64,000 bases of DNA from an uncultured Myxococcales bacterium (GTDB lineage: Bacteria > Myxococcota_A > UBA9042 > CAIXZC01), in NCBI GenBank assembly GCA_903895725.1, contig CAITUV010000082.1, positions 1 through 64,000 of the forward strand, in the 5' to 3' direction. Below are positions 34,798 to 42,800 of this stretch, in pieces. A program made the position numbers and the translations under genes. Below the pieces are notes generated by a model. It was not told where the DNA came from. It searched no databases and saw only the letters and a program-made list of their open reading frames with translations. Position 1 is the stretch's first letter. Each line of letters starts with the position of its first letter.

Positions 34798-35568
34798 CTA
34801 TTCGATTGTACCGCCTTCAATTGAAGCGCCAGCGGCCATCAGCCTGCCGAAACGGCGGAGTCCGGCCTCCACGACCGCACAGTACTTGCTGACCCTGCGG
34901 AGCTGGCATTCGTGCTTTGCGATCAGTGCGGTCATCCAGTCCGGGATCCGGTCGTTGACCTTGACTTCCATGATGAACCAGTCCGGCGGCATGAAGTAGT
35001 GATTATGCGCCGGTTCGTTGACGGTCAGGGCGGTGATTCGCCCCTGGAGCTGCATGTCGAACGTAAGGCGCATCCCGGACTCGAGCCGGCTGCCGGCGAA
35101 TGCCTGGCGCCTGTAGCTGACGATGCAGGTGGGTCTCAGTCGGGCGGCCTTGACCAGGTAGGTCACCTCGGACGCCACCGCCGCGTCCTGGGGGTCGGCA
35201 AGCTCCCGCTGGAAGTCGCCGTGGCAGAGTGCCTTGGCCTCCCCCAGCGACAGGATGATGCGCCGCTTCTGCACGGTCCGGTTCATCCGCTGCTTGATCT
35301 CGACGAACCCCTTGTTGACCTCGAGAATGTTCGTCCCCGGGTAGATCCGGAGACGAAGCTTCCTCCGGTATAGGAGACCATCCATCTTGGCCCGATAACA
35401 CTGGAAGTCCGGGCTGTCATAGTACAGGCTGGTGACCCGGTAGAACCCGTCCACGTCGCCGTGCGGATCGGGGGACATGAAGTGCTGGAGATCCTTGACC
35501 AGCCGCCGGTATTCGGAGGCGTGGATCAGGTACTTGAGCTCGTACCGGTTGAAGCGCCTAATCTCCAT
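34798..35568 (-). CDS. VTC domain protein (polyphosphate polymerase-like)
   Basis: The start is ATG 35568, 9 nt after AAGGGG (ATG 35577 also possible), giving 256 residues. It overlaps the upstream small gene by 11 bp. The family motifs are RYELKYLI, YRVTSLYYDSPDFQCYRAKMDG, YRRKLRLRIYP, VEIKQRMNRTVQKRR and FIMEVKVN. These supply the basic and acidic residues that line the tunnel of the VTC (PF09359) domain. In yeast Vtc4 this domain makes polyphosphate from ATP. Bacterial copies next to CotH and DUF4956 are less studied. The basic residues of the tunnel look intact, so polyphosphate or nucleotide chemistry is plausible. Confidence 0.9.
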   Translation of the reverse strand: MEIRRFNRYELKYLIHASEYRRLVKDLQHFMSPDPHGDVDGFYRVTSLYYDSPDFQCYRAKMDGLLYRRKLRLRIYPGTNILEVNKGFVEIKQRMNRTVQKRRIILSLGEAKALCHGDFQRELADPQDAAVASEVTYLVKAARLRPTCIVSYRRQAFAGSRLESGMRLTFDMQLQGRITALTVNEPAHNHYFMPPDWFIMEVKVNDRIPDWMTALIAKHECQLRRVSKYCAVVEAGLRRFGRLMAAGASIEGGTIE

Positions 35569-35854
35569 CGCCCCCATCCCCTTCGTCGTCCACGGCTGCC
35601 GTCAACTCGGCACGACCGTCCTGCGTGATCCGCATGCCCAGCTCCGGATGCCGGGCGAGCGTCCGCTGCAACGCCCCGAGCTCCTCCCGGGTGAGCTGCA
35701 CCGAGTCGCCGACCTGGAGGCGATCGTAAATCCCCCAGACGACATCCAGGTCGGGCCGCTGAGCCCCCCAGAGAAAGAACGCTGCCACGAGCAGCCAGGA
35801 CAACGCAAGCACCACGAAACCGAGCGTCGGCCGATAACGGTACGGGATCCTCAT
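35558..35854 (-). CDS. Small single-helix membrane protein in the CotH-VTC operon
   Basis: It starts at ATG 35854, whose ATGA overlaps the CotH stop, and has 98 residues. One membrane helix lies near residues 11-30 (LGFVVLALSWLLVAAFFLWG). A small soluble domain follows (LTREELGALQRTLARHPELG), then an acidic tail. Its tight overlap with both neighbours suggests that it is a subunit of their complex. I do not recognise the family. Confidence 0.75.
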   Translation of the reverse strand: MRIPYRYRPTLGFVVLALSWLLVAAFFLWGAQRPDLDVVWGIYDRLQVGDSVQLTREELGALQRTLARHPELGMRITQDGRAELTAAVDDEGDGGDGD

Positions 35855-38745
35855 GGCCTCCCTCCGCTCCAGGCCTCAAAGGCTTCGGGCAGCTCGTCCC
35901 ACGAGGAGACCCCGAGAACCTGGCTGCGAAGCGTTGGCAGATCGTCCCGCCCCGGCTGGGCGAAGCTCCCGAGGCGCCGGTCCCCGCCGTCACGAACTCG
36001 GCTGAAACGCTCGCAGTCGATGGCAAACGGCTGCTCCCAGCTGACCCGGCTCTTCCCTTCATAACGCCCCTGCCGGCTGTCGATCTCGACCCCGGTATTA
36101 CAGCGCCACAGCAGGCTCCCTTCCAGCTCGACGCGGGAGTTGTTCTTGACCAGCACCCCGGTCCGGGAGGCCCCCGCCAGCATGCCGTACGCCTGGACGT
36201 GGCTCCGCTCGCCGGCAGACAGTGCGTTGCCGACACAACCGGTAAGCTTCGCCCGGCGCACGTCGAGACGGGTCCCCATCAGGTCCAGGCAGTCATCCCC
36301 GGCGCCGAAGACGGACACGCCCTCGAGGCGCCCCTGGCTGAGCTCGATATCCAGTGCGTCCCCTCCGCTGCGGGACACGATGGTGTTCTCGAACACCAGG
36401 TCCTGGACATAGGCGGCATGCACCATCTCTTCGCCGGCAGCATTGTCGGCAAACACGCACTCGGACAGCGAGACGTCTCGGGTATCCTGGATATTGATGG
36501 TGCCGGGCAAGTGCGTCAGCGACCAGTCGGCGTGTGTTCCTCCCGACACTCTCAGGTGGCGGAAGGAAGAACCGGCAGCAGCCTCCCCGAGCACGGCCAG
36601 CCCGCCCCAAGTCTCCTGCTCCGGCACGATGACCACCGGCTCGGCGGAAGTCCCCTGAACCTCGACCCTCCCCCGGAAGATCAGCGATGCACCAGGGCCC
36701 ATGACCAGACGGGTACCGGCCTGGACCACGACCTCCTCGTCGGGTGGGAACACGCGGGTCGTGCGCATCCGGACTTCACCAGGTCCCAACACCGTCCGGA
36801 CGGGAACCGGAGGCCGAACGCACCAGTCATGCGGCGACGTGCGCCCTGCCACCGAGGCAAACGGCTCGTCGACGCACGAAGGGAGTACCGCGCCGGCAGA
36901 TGGATCCAGAGTGGCCGTGCGCTCCACGACCTGCCCGGTCACGAGGTTTGCAACGGTCACCGCTACCGCCCTCGCCCGGCACTTCCCCGCATCGATCCGG
37001 TAGAAGTGGCTCGATGGAGCGGGAACCGCACGGACGTTTCCCCGATAGGGGTGCACGGGCGTCCTGGCAACCAGACTTGAGGCCGGGTACAGATCCAGTC
37101 GGGCCTCCCCCCAACCGCCGCTGCCGTCGTACGAGCGAACCGACCACCTGGGAGACGTACATCCAGCCTCCCACTCCGGCTGCAGCTTCTCCACGCGATA
37201 CCCCGAGTTGCCGCCCACCGAGAGATCGAGGAGGGTCTCCTCTCCGACCTGCACCAGCCGCGCCTCGATGGCCTCGCTCTCCAGATCCTTCTTCAACCAG
37301 TCGACCCGCTTCTCATAGACCGACATCACCGTTGAAAACACTTCCTCCTGCCGGCCCGGATCCATGGGGCGAACCATCTGCCGATAGTACCGACTCACGG
37401 GCGGCAGCAGCCTGGCGGCATCCCAGTACGGGTCGTACTCGAGCTCCGGTGACAGCGTCCTGAGCCGGTCGACCGCCCGGGCCCGGATCTCCTCCGGGCT
37501 GCACGGCGTGTGCGGAGCACGAATCAGCTCGTACACCTTCCGGTTTCGCAAAGTGGTGTACTCCGGCAGCTCCTTGAGGCGCAGCAGCAGAGGATTGTCC
37601 GTGCGGTTGAGCACCGGCTCGTGCCGCCATCCACGAAAGCTCCACCCCACCGGCTCGAACCGGCCCCGGTACGGGTCGAAGTAGAGCTTGTGGTTCTGGT
37701 GGAAGTCGTGCTCGTTGCCTCCGAAGATAACGTCGAGGGCATCGAAGGTGATGAAGCGCTCCAAGTCCAGATGTCGCTCCGCGAACTGAGCGAACTCGGA
37801 GGCAGTCCCGTGCGCAACGACGTCGAGCAGCTCCTTCAGCTCCCGTCGTTCCTCCTCCTTCTCCCCCTCGACCGATGCCACCTTCTTCCATATGTCCGGC
37901 TCGAGCCACAGACGGCTCACGCCGGTGACCGGGTCGATGGGGGCCTCATTCCCGGAGAACAGGTTGCCCGGAAATCGGTTGGCCTCGCGAAGGATCCCCT
38001 CGTCCGGCTGAGCGGAGTAGTAGTAGACTCCGAGGTACGCGTTGTTCACGTAGAGGCGGAGCGGGAAATACTCGGGCGTCAACAGACCGAGCTGTCGAGC
38101 CATGCCCAGCAGGATCTCCTCGCCAAAGGGCATCGCCTCGGGAGTGTTGATGAGGCCGAACACGTCTTCCCCGTCCAGGAAGCCGCCGCCGCGCAGCCGG
38201 ACCTTCCACGACTTCTGCGCATAGTTCCAGTGCCAATGCTTGTTGCCCCGGTATCGAAGGTCTGCCTTGAAGACCCGCTTGCCTCGGCGGAAATAGCCCT
38301 CGACGTACTTGCCCTTTCCATCGGACGGCGGGAGCTTCTTCTCGAGCTTGTCGAGCTCGGCATTTCCAAGGTAGAGAAAGTAGGCAGGCAGCTCGGAATC
38401 GGACGGAAGCGTGGGGATGCTGGCCCGGCGCCAGTCCCGCCTGAGCTGGTCGTGCAGGTGGAGTTGGAACAGCTCTGCAGTCAGCGGCTCATCCTGCCCG
38501 AAGGCCCGGTTGTAGGCCAGGTGCACCCGAAACGCCTCGTAGCTGTACCAGAAACAGAGGAACAGCGCCGGGGCCGACAGGACGATGGCCGCGGGCAGTC
38601 GCAGGTGCCACAGCCTCTCGAACAGGCCGACCGGACCGACCAGTGGTCCTTCGTGAGGACGGTGCGTGAAGCCCATTCGGGCCAGCAGCCTGACCCGCCA
38701 GGACCGAGCTTCCCGCTCGCGCGTCGTTTCGTCCAGTTCTTCCAC
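35851..38745 (-). CDS. CotH-like protein with beta-helix domain, degenerate kinase motif
   Basis: The start is the first ATG of the frame at 38745, 18 bp after the porin gene; 964 residues. One membrane helix lies near residue 55 (LPAAIVLSAPALFLCFWY). Residues 100-490 form a CotH-like kinase domain: VFKADLRYRGNKHWHWNYAQ, KSWKVRLRG, NAYLGVYYYSAQ and DVIFGGNEHDFHQNHKLYFD. The position where CotH kinases have W-D-x-D reads VGWSFRG, so the metal-binding Asp pair seems lost. Residues 650-930 repeat short strands (VEVQGTSAEPVVIVPEQ, LVFENTIVSRSGGDALDIEL) typical of a right-handed beta-helix. CotH proteins phosphorylate proteins or act with VTC and DUF4956 partners. This copy may be a pseudokinase scaffold with a glycan-binding helix. 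Confidence 0.85.
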   Translation of the reverse strand: MEELDETTREREARSWRVRLLARMGFTHRPHEGPLVGPVGLFERLWHLRLPAAIVLSAPALFLCFWYSYEAFRVHLAYNRAFGQDEPLTAELFQLHLHDQLRRDWRRASIPTLPSDSELPAYFLYLGNAELDKLEKKLPPSDGKGKYVEGYFRRGKRVFKADLRYRGNKHWHWNYAQKSWKVRLRGGGFLDGEDVFGLINTPEAMPFGEEILLGMARQLGLLTPEYFPLRLYVNNAYLGVYYYSAQPDEGILREANRFPGNLFSGNEAPIDPVTGVSRLWLEPDIWKKVASVEGEKEEERRELKELLDVVAHGTASEFAQFAERHLDLERFITFDALDVIFGGNEHDFHQNHKLYFDPYRGRFEPVGWSFRGWRHEPVLNRTDNPLLLRLKELPEYTTLRNRKVYELIRAPHTPCSPEEIRARAVDRLRTLSPELEYDPYWDAARLLPPVSRYYRQMVRPMDPGRQEEVFSTVMSVYEKRVDWLKKDLESEAIEARLVQVGEETLLDLSVGGNSGYRVEKLQPEWEAGCTSPRWSVRSYDGSGGWGEARLDLYPASSLVARTPVHPYRGNVRAVPAPSSHFYRIDAGKCRARAVAVTVANLVTGQVVERTATLDPSAGAVLPSCVDEPFASVAGRTSPHDWCVRPPVPVRTVLGPGEVRMRTTRVFPPDEEVVVQAGTRLVMGPGASLIFRGRVEVQGTSAEPVVIVPEQETWGGLAVLGEAAAGSSFRHLRVSGGTHADWSLTHLPGTINIQDTRDVSLSECVFADNAAGEEMVHAAYVQDLVFENTIVSRSGGDALDIELSQGRLEGVSVFGAGDDCLDLMGTRLDVRRAKLTGCVGNALSAGERSHVQAYGMLAGASRTGVLVKNNSRVELEGSLLWRCNTGVEIDSRQGRYEGKSRVSWEQPFAIDCERFSRVRDGGDRRLGSFAQPGRDDLPTLRSQVLGVSSWDELPEAFEAWSGGRP

Positions 38746-38763
38746 GCCCCCTAGGCCTCCCCC

Positions 38764-39939
38764 TCAGATGTCCAGGGCGAACTGGAGGAGAAACCGCGTC
38801 CCATCCGTCCACTCTCGGACACTCTCCCGCACTTCCCAGCCTGCCGGAACGTCGCTTCCGGCGTGCGCCCATTCGACGTTCGCCATGACCCGGAAATACT
38901 CTCCCAGATGCAGATTGACGCCAGGTACGAGGAACCAGATCCCGGCCTGATTGCTCCCCGGAAAGAAGCGCCCGGCGCCGCTGCCCGAGACGTCGTGCTC
39001 CGGGACCAGGTACTCCCCCTTGAAGACCGGTTCGAGCGCAATGTTCAGCGGACCGCCCAGCCTCCAGCGGTACGCCGCCATCAGCAGCATGTCCCATGCC
39101 TTGGGGGTGTGCTCCTCGAGCCTGCAGTTGATCTCGTATTCCGCGTAGCGACAGCGGTCCCAGTTCTCCGCCAGAATCCACTCGGCAAGCACGAACAACG
39201 CCTTTCGCTTGAACCGGAGGTCGGCCCCGACGGCCCACGCATCCTCGTCAGAGTGCACCTCACCTTCCGTGTCGAACCACTTGAACGAGGCGTTGACGCC
39301 GGCAGTGAGCCACTTCCAGGGCCGCCCTTCGACGCGGGCCACGAGGTCCTTGCTCCAATCCATGTCCGTCTCGGGCACGTTGGCACCGCCACCGTTGAAC
39401 AGCCCCACCATGTACTTCACGTGCCGCTTCTTCCCGCCGACCTGCCCATCGAACATGACGCCCAGATCCCGATCGCCAAACCCGAGATCCTCGATCAGCA
39501 GCTCGTTGCCCAGTCCCCTCCGGACCGTCTCGAGCTTGCCCCTGGAACGCAGCTCGATGGCGGAGAAGGGGCGCTTGAACTGGCCGATACGCAGGGCAGC
39601 GGCCTTGAGCGGCTGGACACGCACGTAGGCATCCCGCAGCAGAGCCTTCTCCTCTCGAAAGACCTGCTCCAGGTCGGCGGATACCTTGCCGTCTACCATC
39701 GAGCCGACCTCCCAGCTCATCCCCAGTCGCGCCATCTCCACCAGGAACTCGTTCGTGGGTGTCCCCTCACGGTCCGATACCTGCCAGATCGTGTGAAGCC
39801 GTATTCCCGGAGTGAAGCGGAATCCGGATGCTTCATCGGCCGATGGCGCAGCACCCCGCTCCTGCGACAGGACAGACCCCCCGAGGACGGATGCCGCGCA
39901 GGCCAGTATCGAGCAAACCAGGAAACGCTTGGAGCCCAC
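38764..39939 (-). CDS. Phosphate-selective porin O/P-like outer-membrane protein
   Basis: I place the start at GTG 39939, 6 nt after GGAGG, giving 391 residues with a signal peptide (KRFLVCSILACAASVLGG). A TACAAT promoter 27 bp upstream supports this. The barrel has the OprO/OprP family pattern: strands with KVSADLEQVFREEKALLRDAYV, RIGQFKRPFSAIELRS, LGFGDRDLGVMFDGQVGGKK, YMVGLFNGGGANVPE and a final aromatic strand ending in FALDI. Such trimeric porins take up phosphate or polyphosphate. It is the first gene of the CotH-VTC-DUF4956 operon, which fits a phosphate theme. Confidence 0.85.
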   Translation of the reverse strand: MGSKRFLVCSILACAASVLGGSVLSQERGAAPSADEASGFRFTPGIRLHTIWQVSDREGTPTNEFLVEMARLGMSWEVGSMVDGKVSADLEQVFREEKALLRDAYVRVQPLKAAALRIGQFKRPFSAIELRSRGKLETVRRGLGNELLIEDLGFGDRDLGVMFDGQVGGKKRHVKYMVGLFNGGGANVPETDMDWSKDLVARVEGRPWKWLTAGVNASFKWFDTEGEVHSDEDAWAVGADLRFKRKALFVLAEWILAENWDRCRYAEYEINCRLEEHTPKAWDMLLMAAYRWRLGGPLNIALEPVFKGEYLVPEHDVSGSGAGRFFPGSNQAGIWFLVPGVNLHLGEYFRVMANVEWAHAGSDVPAGWEVRESVREWTDGTRFLLQFALDI

Positions 39940-39965
39940 GGGCCACCTCCTTGCCACCGGGCGGT

Positions 39966-39993
39966 ATTGTAGCCTCGACGCCCGGCTAGGCAA
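39966..39993 (-). promoter_or_regulatory. Promoter of the porin-CotH-VTC operon
   Basis: TTGCCT (39993-39988) and TACAAT (39971-39966) are 16 bp apart on the minus strand. No obvious Pho-box was seen near it. Confidence 0.55.
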
Positions 39994-40024
39994 AGAACAA
40001 CGACAGTCCGTCAGTTGCCCGGAC

Positions 40025-40053
40025 TTGCCCTTTCGGTCGCCCTTTATTACATT
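40025..40053 (+). promoter_or_regulatory. Promoter of the hemerythrin gene
   Basis: TTGCCC (40025-40030) and TACATT (40048-40053) are 17 bp apart, back to back with the porin promoter. The leader is about 35 nt. Confidence 0.55.
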
Positions 40054-40094
40054 GGCCGGGGATGAGCACGAGGCTGCGTCCCGCAGGAGGCCCC

Positions 40095-40520
40095 ATGTCC
40101 AGCCGTAAAGTGCCGGAGAATCTGCTGACCGGATTCCTCCTCATCGATCGCCAGCACGAGGACATCTACCGGCGCTTCGATGAGCTCGAAGCCCGATGTC
40201 AGGCCGGGTCCAGCAAGGAGCAGGTGTTCGAGGCCCTTCGATTCCTCGAAGAGCAGACGACGATCCACTTCGACTTCGAAGAGACCGCCATGAAGGCCTT
40301 CGACTACCCGAACGTGATCGAGCACATGGCCGCTCATCTGGTCATGCGCGAGACCGTCAAACGGCTCTCGGGCGAGATCCGGAAGAACGGACTGTCGCAG
40401 GACCTCCTCGCCCAGGTCCGCTCGCTGCTGTATGACGCGCTCTTCCGCCACATTGCGGAACATGATCTGAGAATGGCCCCCTACCTCAAGGAAAAGAACC
40501 CCGACGGCTGGACTCTCTAG
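40095..40520 (+). CDS. Bacteriohemerythrin-like protein
   Basis: It starts at ATG 40095 behind GCAGGAGG and has 141 residues, the usual length for a single-domain hemerythrin. ATG 40062 is upstream without a ribosome site. The di-iron ligands are visible: DRQHEDIYRRFDE (His and Glu), TIHFDFEETAM (HxxxE), VIEHMAAH (HxxxH) and FRHIAEHD (H...D). It should bind oxygen or act as an iron or NO sensor in the cytosol. The metallophosphoesterase gene follows after 21 bp, so they may be co-transcribed. Confidence 0.88.
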   Translation: MSSRKVPENLLTGFLLIDRQHEDIYRRFDELEARCQAGSSKEQVFEALRFLEEQTTIHFDFEETAMKAFDYPNVIEHMAAHLVMRETVKRLSGEIRKNGLSQDLLAQVRSLLYDALFRHIAEHDLRMAPYLKEKNPDGWTL

Positions 40521-40541
40521 TCCAAGGAGCAATTCCCCTCG

Positions 40542-41765
40542 ATGGCTGCGCTACGAATGGCATCCTTTGCGACGTTCGCCCTGCTGGTGCACGTCGGTGG
40601 GACTCTCTACATAACCTGGAGACTGGGCTGGCCCGTTGCCGGTCGCTGGCGGTTCCTGATGGCCTCGGCTGCCCTCTTCTACATCGCTCTCATCCCGACC
40701 ACCTTCTGGGTGATGCGCGTCGATGATCCCAACCTGCTCCACAAGGCCATGCAGTGGACCGGCTACCTGCTCATGGGGCTGTGGTCCATCCTGCTGGCCG
40801 GAGTTCTGCTGTGGGACATCGGGCGCCTGCTGCTCTTCGGCGCTGACCAGGTGGCCCGTCTGCTGGGCCGCTCATCGGTCTCCTCCGTGCTCCTTCCTGC
40901 AGCTGCCGCGGGCCGGGCCCAGGCGGCCATGATCTTGCGACTATCCCTCTTCTCGCTGGGCGTGGTCCTGACGATCTGGGGCTACGTGCAGGCCTCGGCC
41001 GCGCCTAAGACGGTCCAGGTGGACATACCGCTGCGGGGGCTCCCGGCCTCGCTCGACGGATTGCGGATCGTCCAGCTCAGCGACGTTCACCTCACTCCCC
41101 TTTCCACGCCGGAGGAGACCCGGAGCCTGGTGTCGCAGGTCAATGCGCTCGGGCCGGACCTCATCGCGGTCACCGGGGATCTCGTGGATGGTACGACGAC
41201 GGCTCTGAGAGAGGCCGTGACTCCCCTGGCCGAGCTCTCGGCACCGCTCGGGACCTGGTTCGTCACCGGGAATCACGAGTACTACTCCGGGGTCGACCTG
41301 TGGCTGGCCATGACCGAGACCCTCGGCTGGAAGAACCTGCTCAACGAGCATGCCGTGCTGGAACGTGGCGGGGAGAAGATCGTCGTGGCCGGAGTCACCG
41401 ACGTGTCCGCACAGCCCATGGGCGAGGTCCATCGCTCCGACCCCAAGGGAGCCATCGCCGGAGCCCCCGACGCCGCCGTCCGCCTTCTCCTGGCCCACCA
41501 GCCGAAATCCGCCGTGCAGGCGCTCGACCTCGGCTTCGACCTGATCCTCTCCGGGCACACCCACGGCGGACAGTTCTTCCCCTGGTGCCTGATCGTCCCG
41601 CTCGTGCAGCCGTACTCGTCGGGTTACTTCGTCGAAGGGGACACGCACATCTACACGAGCCGGGGGACCGGCTACTGGGGGCCTCCCAATCGAGCCGGAG
41701 TCCCCACGGAAGTCACCGTGCTGAGGCTGGTTGCGGAACCGTCCGCTAGCGCTACTTCAAGGTAA
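40542..41765 (+). CDS. Membrane metallophosphoesterase (YkuE-like)
   Basis: It starts at ATG 40542 (ATG 40557 also possible) and has 407 residues. Four membrane helices span residues 1-155. The C-terminal domain is a calcineurin-type phosphoesterase with all metal ligands: LSDVHLTPL, VTGDLVDG, VTGNHEYY, LLLAHQP and LSGHTHGGQFFP. The YkuE-like group hydrolyses phosphate esters such as UDP-sugar lipids or headgroup intermediates at the membrane. The last 14 bp overlap the end of the converging lipoprotein gene. Confidence 0.88.
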   Translation: MAALRMASFATFALLVHVGGTLYITWRLGWPVAGRWRFLMASAALFYIALIPTTFWVMRVDDPNLLHKAMQWTGYLLMGLWSILLAGVLLWDIGRLLLFGADQVARLLGRSSVSSVLLPAAAAGRAQAAMILRLSLFSLGVVLTIWGYVQASAAPKTVQVDIPLRGLPASLDGLRIVQLSDVHLTPLSTPEETRSLVSQVNALGPDLIAVTGDLVDGTTTALREAVTPLAELSAPLGTWFVTGNHEYYSGVDLWLAMTETLGWKNLLNEHAVLERGGEKIVVAGVTDVSAQPMGEVHRSDPKGAIAGAPDAAVRLLLAHQPKSAVQALDLGFDLILSGHTHGGQFFPWCLIVPLVQPYSSGYFVEGDTHIYTSRGTGYWGPPNRAGVPTEVTVLRLVAEPSASATSR

Positions 41766-42777
41766 GATACGCAGTCCCGTAAGCCTTCACCTGAAACTCG
41801 ACGCACCCTTGCTCGACCTCGGTAGAGTCCACGGTCCGCCGGAAGATCAGCACCACCGGAGCACCGGAAACACCCAGATCGATGAGCGCATCGGTCAACT
41901 TCTGCGGAATCTCGAACTCGCCCGTGTCCTCCATGACGCAGACCAGGTCGTGCGAGTTGGAGGCATGCTGCATCAGGTTGATCTCCACCTGAACCTGCCC
42001 CGGGCCTCCGGAAGGCTCCCACTGGGCCACCAGCGGCGTCCCCTTCTTCAGGACCCAGTCGGCAAACGGAATCGCCAGCGGCTCCACCCCCGCCCCCTGC
42101 AGCGAGAATGCCTCCACGGCCCCCCCGGTTGCAGACAGCTCGATCGGTGCCCCGAGCTCCCACGCCAAGCCCTCGAAATCCGTGTCGAAGTAAGTGCTGC
42201 CCGCAAGCTTCATGCTGACCGGCTTGACCAGCCCCTTGACCGTCACCGTTCCGGCCGACAGCGGCTTCGGGAATGGCTCGCACTTGCCCCCCGGCTTGCA
42301 CTGCTCCCCCGCATTGCACCCCGGATTGCAGAACGGCTCCACCCGCTTGAGGAGCGCACACGTCCCCTCCTCCACTGCTTTCTCCATGACCAGCCCGGTA
42401 TCCACCGTGTCGTTGACCGAGCCCACGACCGACGACGTCCCGAAGTTCCAGTCCACGGTGAACCATCCCACCTTCTTGGCGCTGTCACACCCCTGGCCGT
42501 ACTGCTTGGCCCACTCTTCCGGGTCGACGTCGAACGAGGGCAGATCGGCCGGCTCCACCACATCCTCGCCAGGCTCCCCGTCCGGGGCCGACATCTCCAG
42601 CAACGCATCGCCGCCCGGAATCTCGCCGACCCCGTCCGCCCCCCCGAGGTCATCGGGCACTGTCGTGGCGTCCAACGCCGTATCGTCGCCCACGACCTCT
42701 GCCGGCGTCAGGACATCATCCCCCCCGCCGCCGCCACACGCGGCCAGAAGCACTGCTGCCAACCATGCCCCCCTCAT
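41752..42777 (-). CDS. Lipoprotein, paralogue of the one at 51096
   Basis: The start is ATG 42777, giving 341 residues. The signal peptide ends in VLLAAC and is followed by a Gly/Asp linker. The middle has a Cys-rich segment (CNPGCNAGEQCKPGGKCEPFP) and then a beta-sandwich with GTVTVKGLVKPVSMKL. The end is VVLIFRRTVDSTEVEQGCVEFQV. The order of these segments and several phrases match the lipoprotein at 51096-52223 (GTVTVTGL, an Ala-rich strand, then a Cys-D-T strand). It is 23 bp downstream of the dikinase-like gene and probably in its operon. I do not recognise the family. Confidence 0.75.
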   Translation of the reverse strand: MRGAWLAAVLLAACGGGGGDDVLTPAEVVGDDTALDATTVPDDLGGADGVGEIPGGDALLEMSAPDGEPGEDVVEPADLPSFDVDPEEWAKQYGQGCDSAKKVGWFTVDWNFGTSSVVGSVNDTVDTGLVMEKAVEEGTCALLKRVEPFCNPGCNAGEQCKPGGKCEPFPKPLSAGTVTVKGLVKPVSMKLAGSTYFDTDFEGLAWELGAPIELSATGGAVEAFSLQGAGVEPLAIPFADWVLKKGTPLVAQWEPSGGPGQVQVEINLMQHASNSHDLVCVMEDTGEFEIPQKLTDALIDLGVSGAPVVLIFRRTVDSTEVEQGCVEFQVKAYGTAYLTLK

Positions 42778-42800
42778 GTCTTCGTGACCTCCGTGATTGC

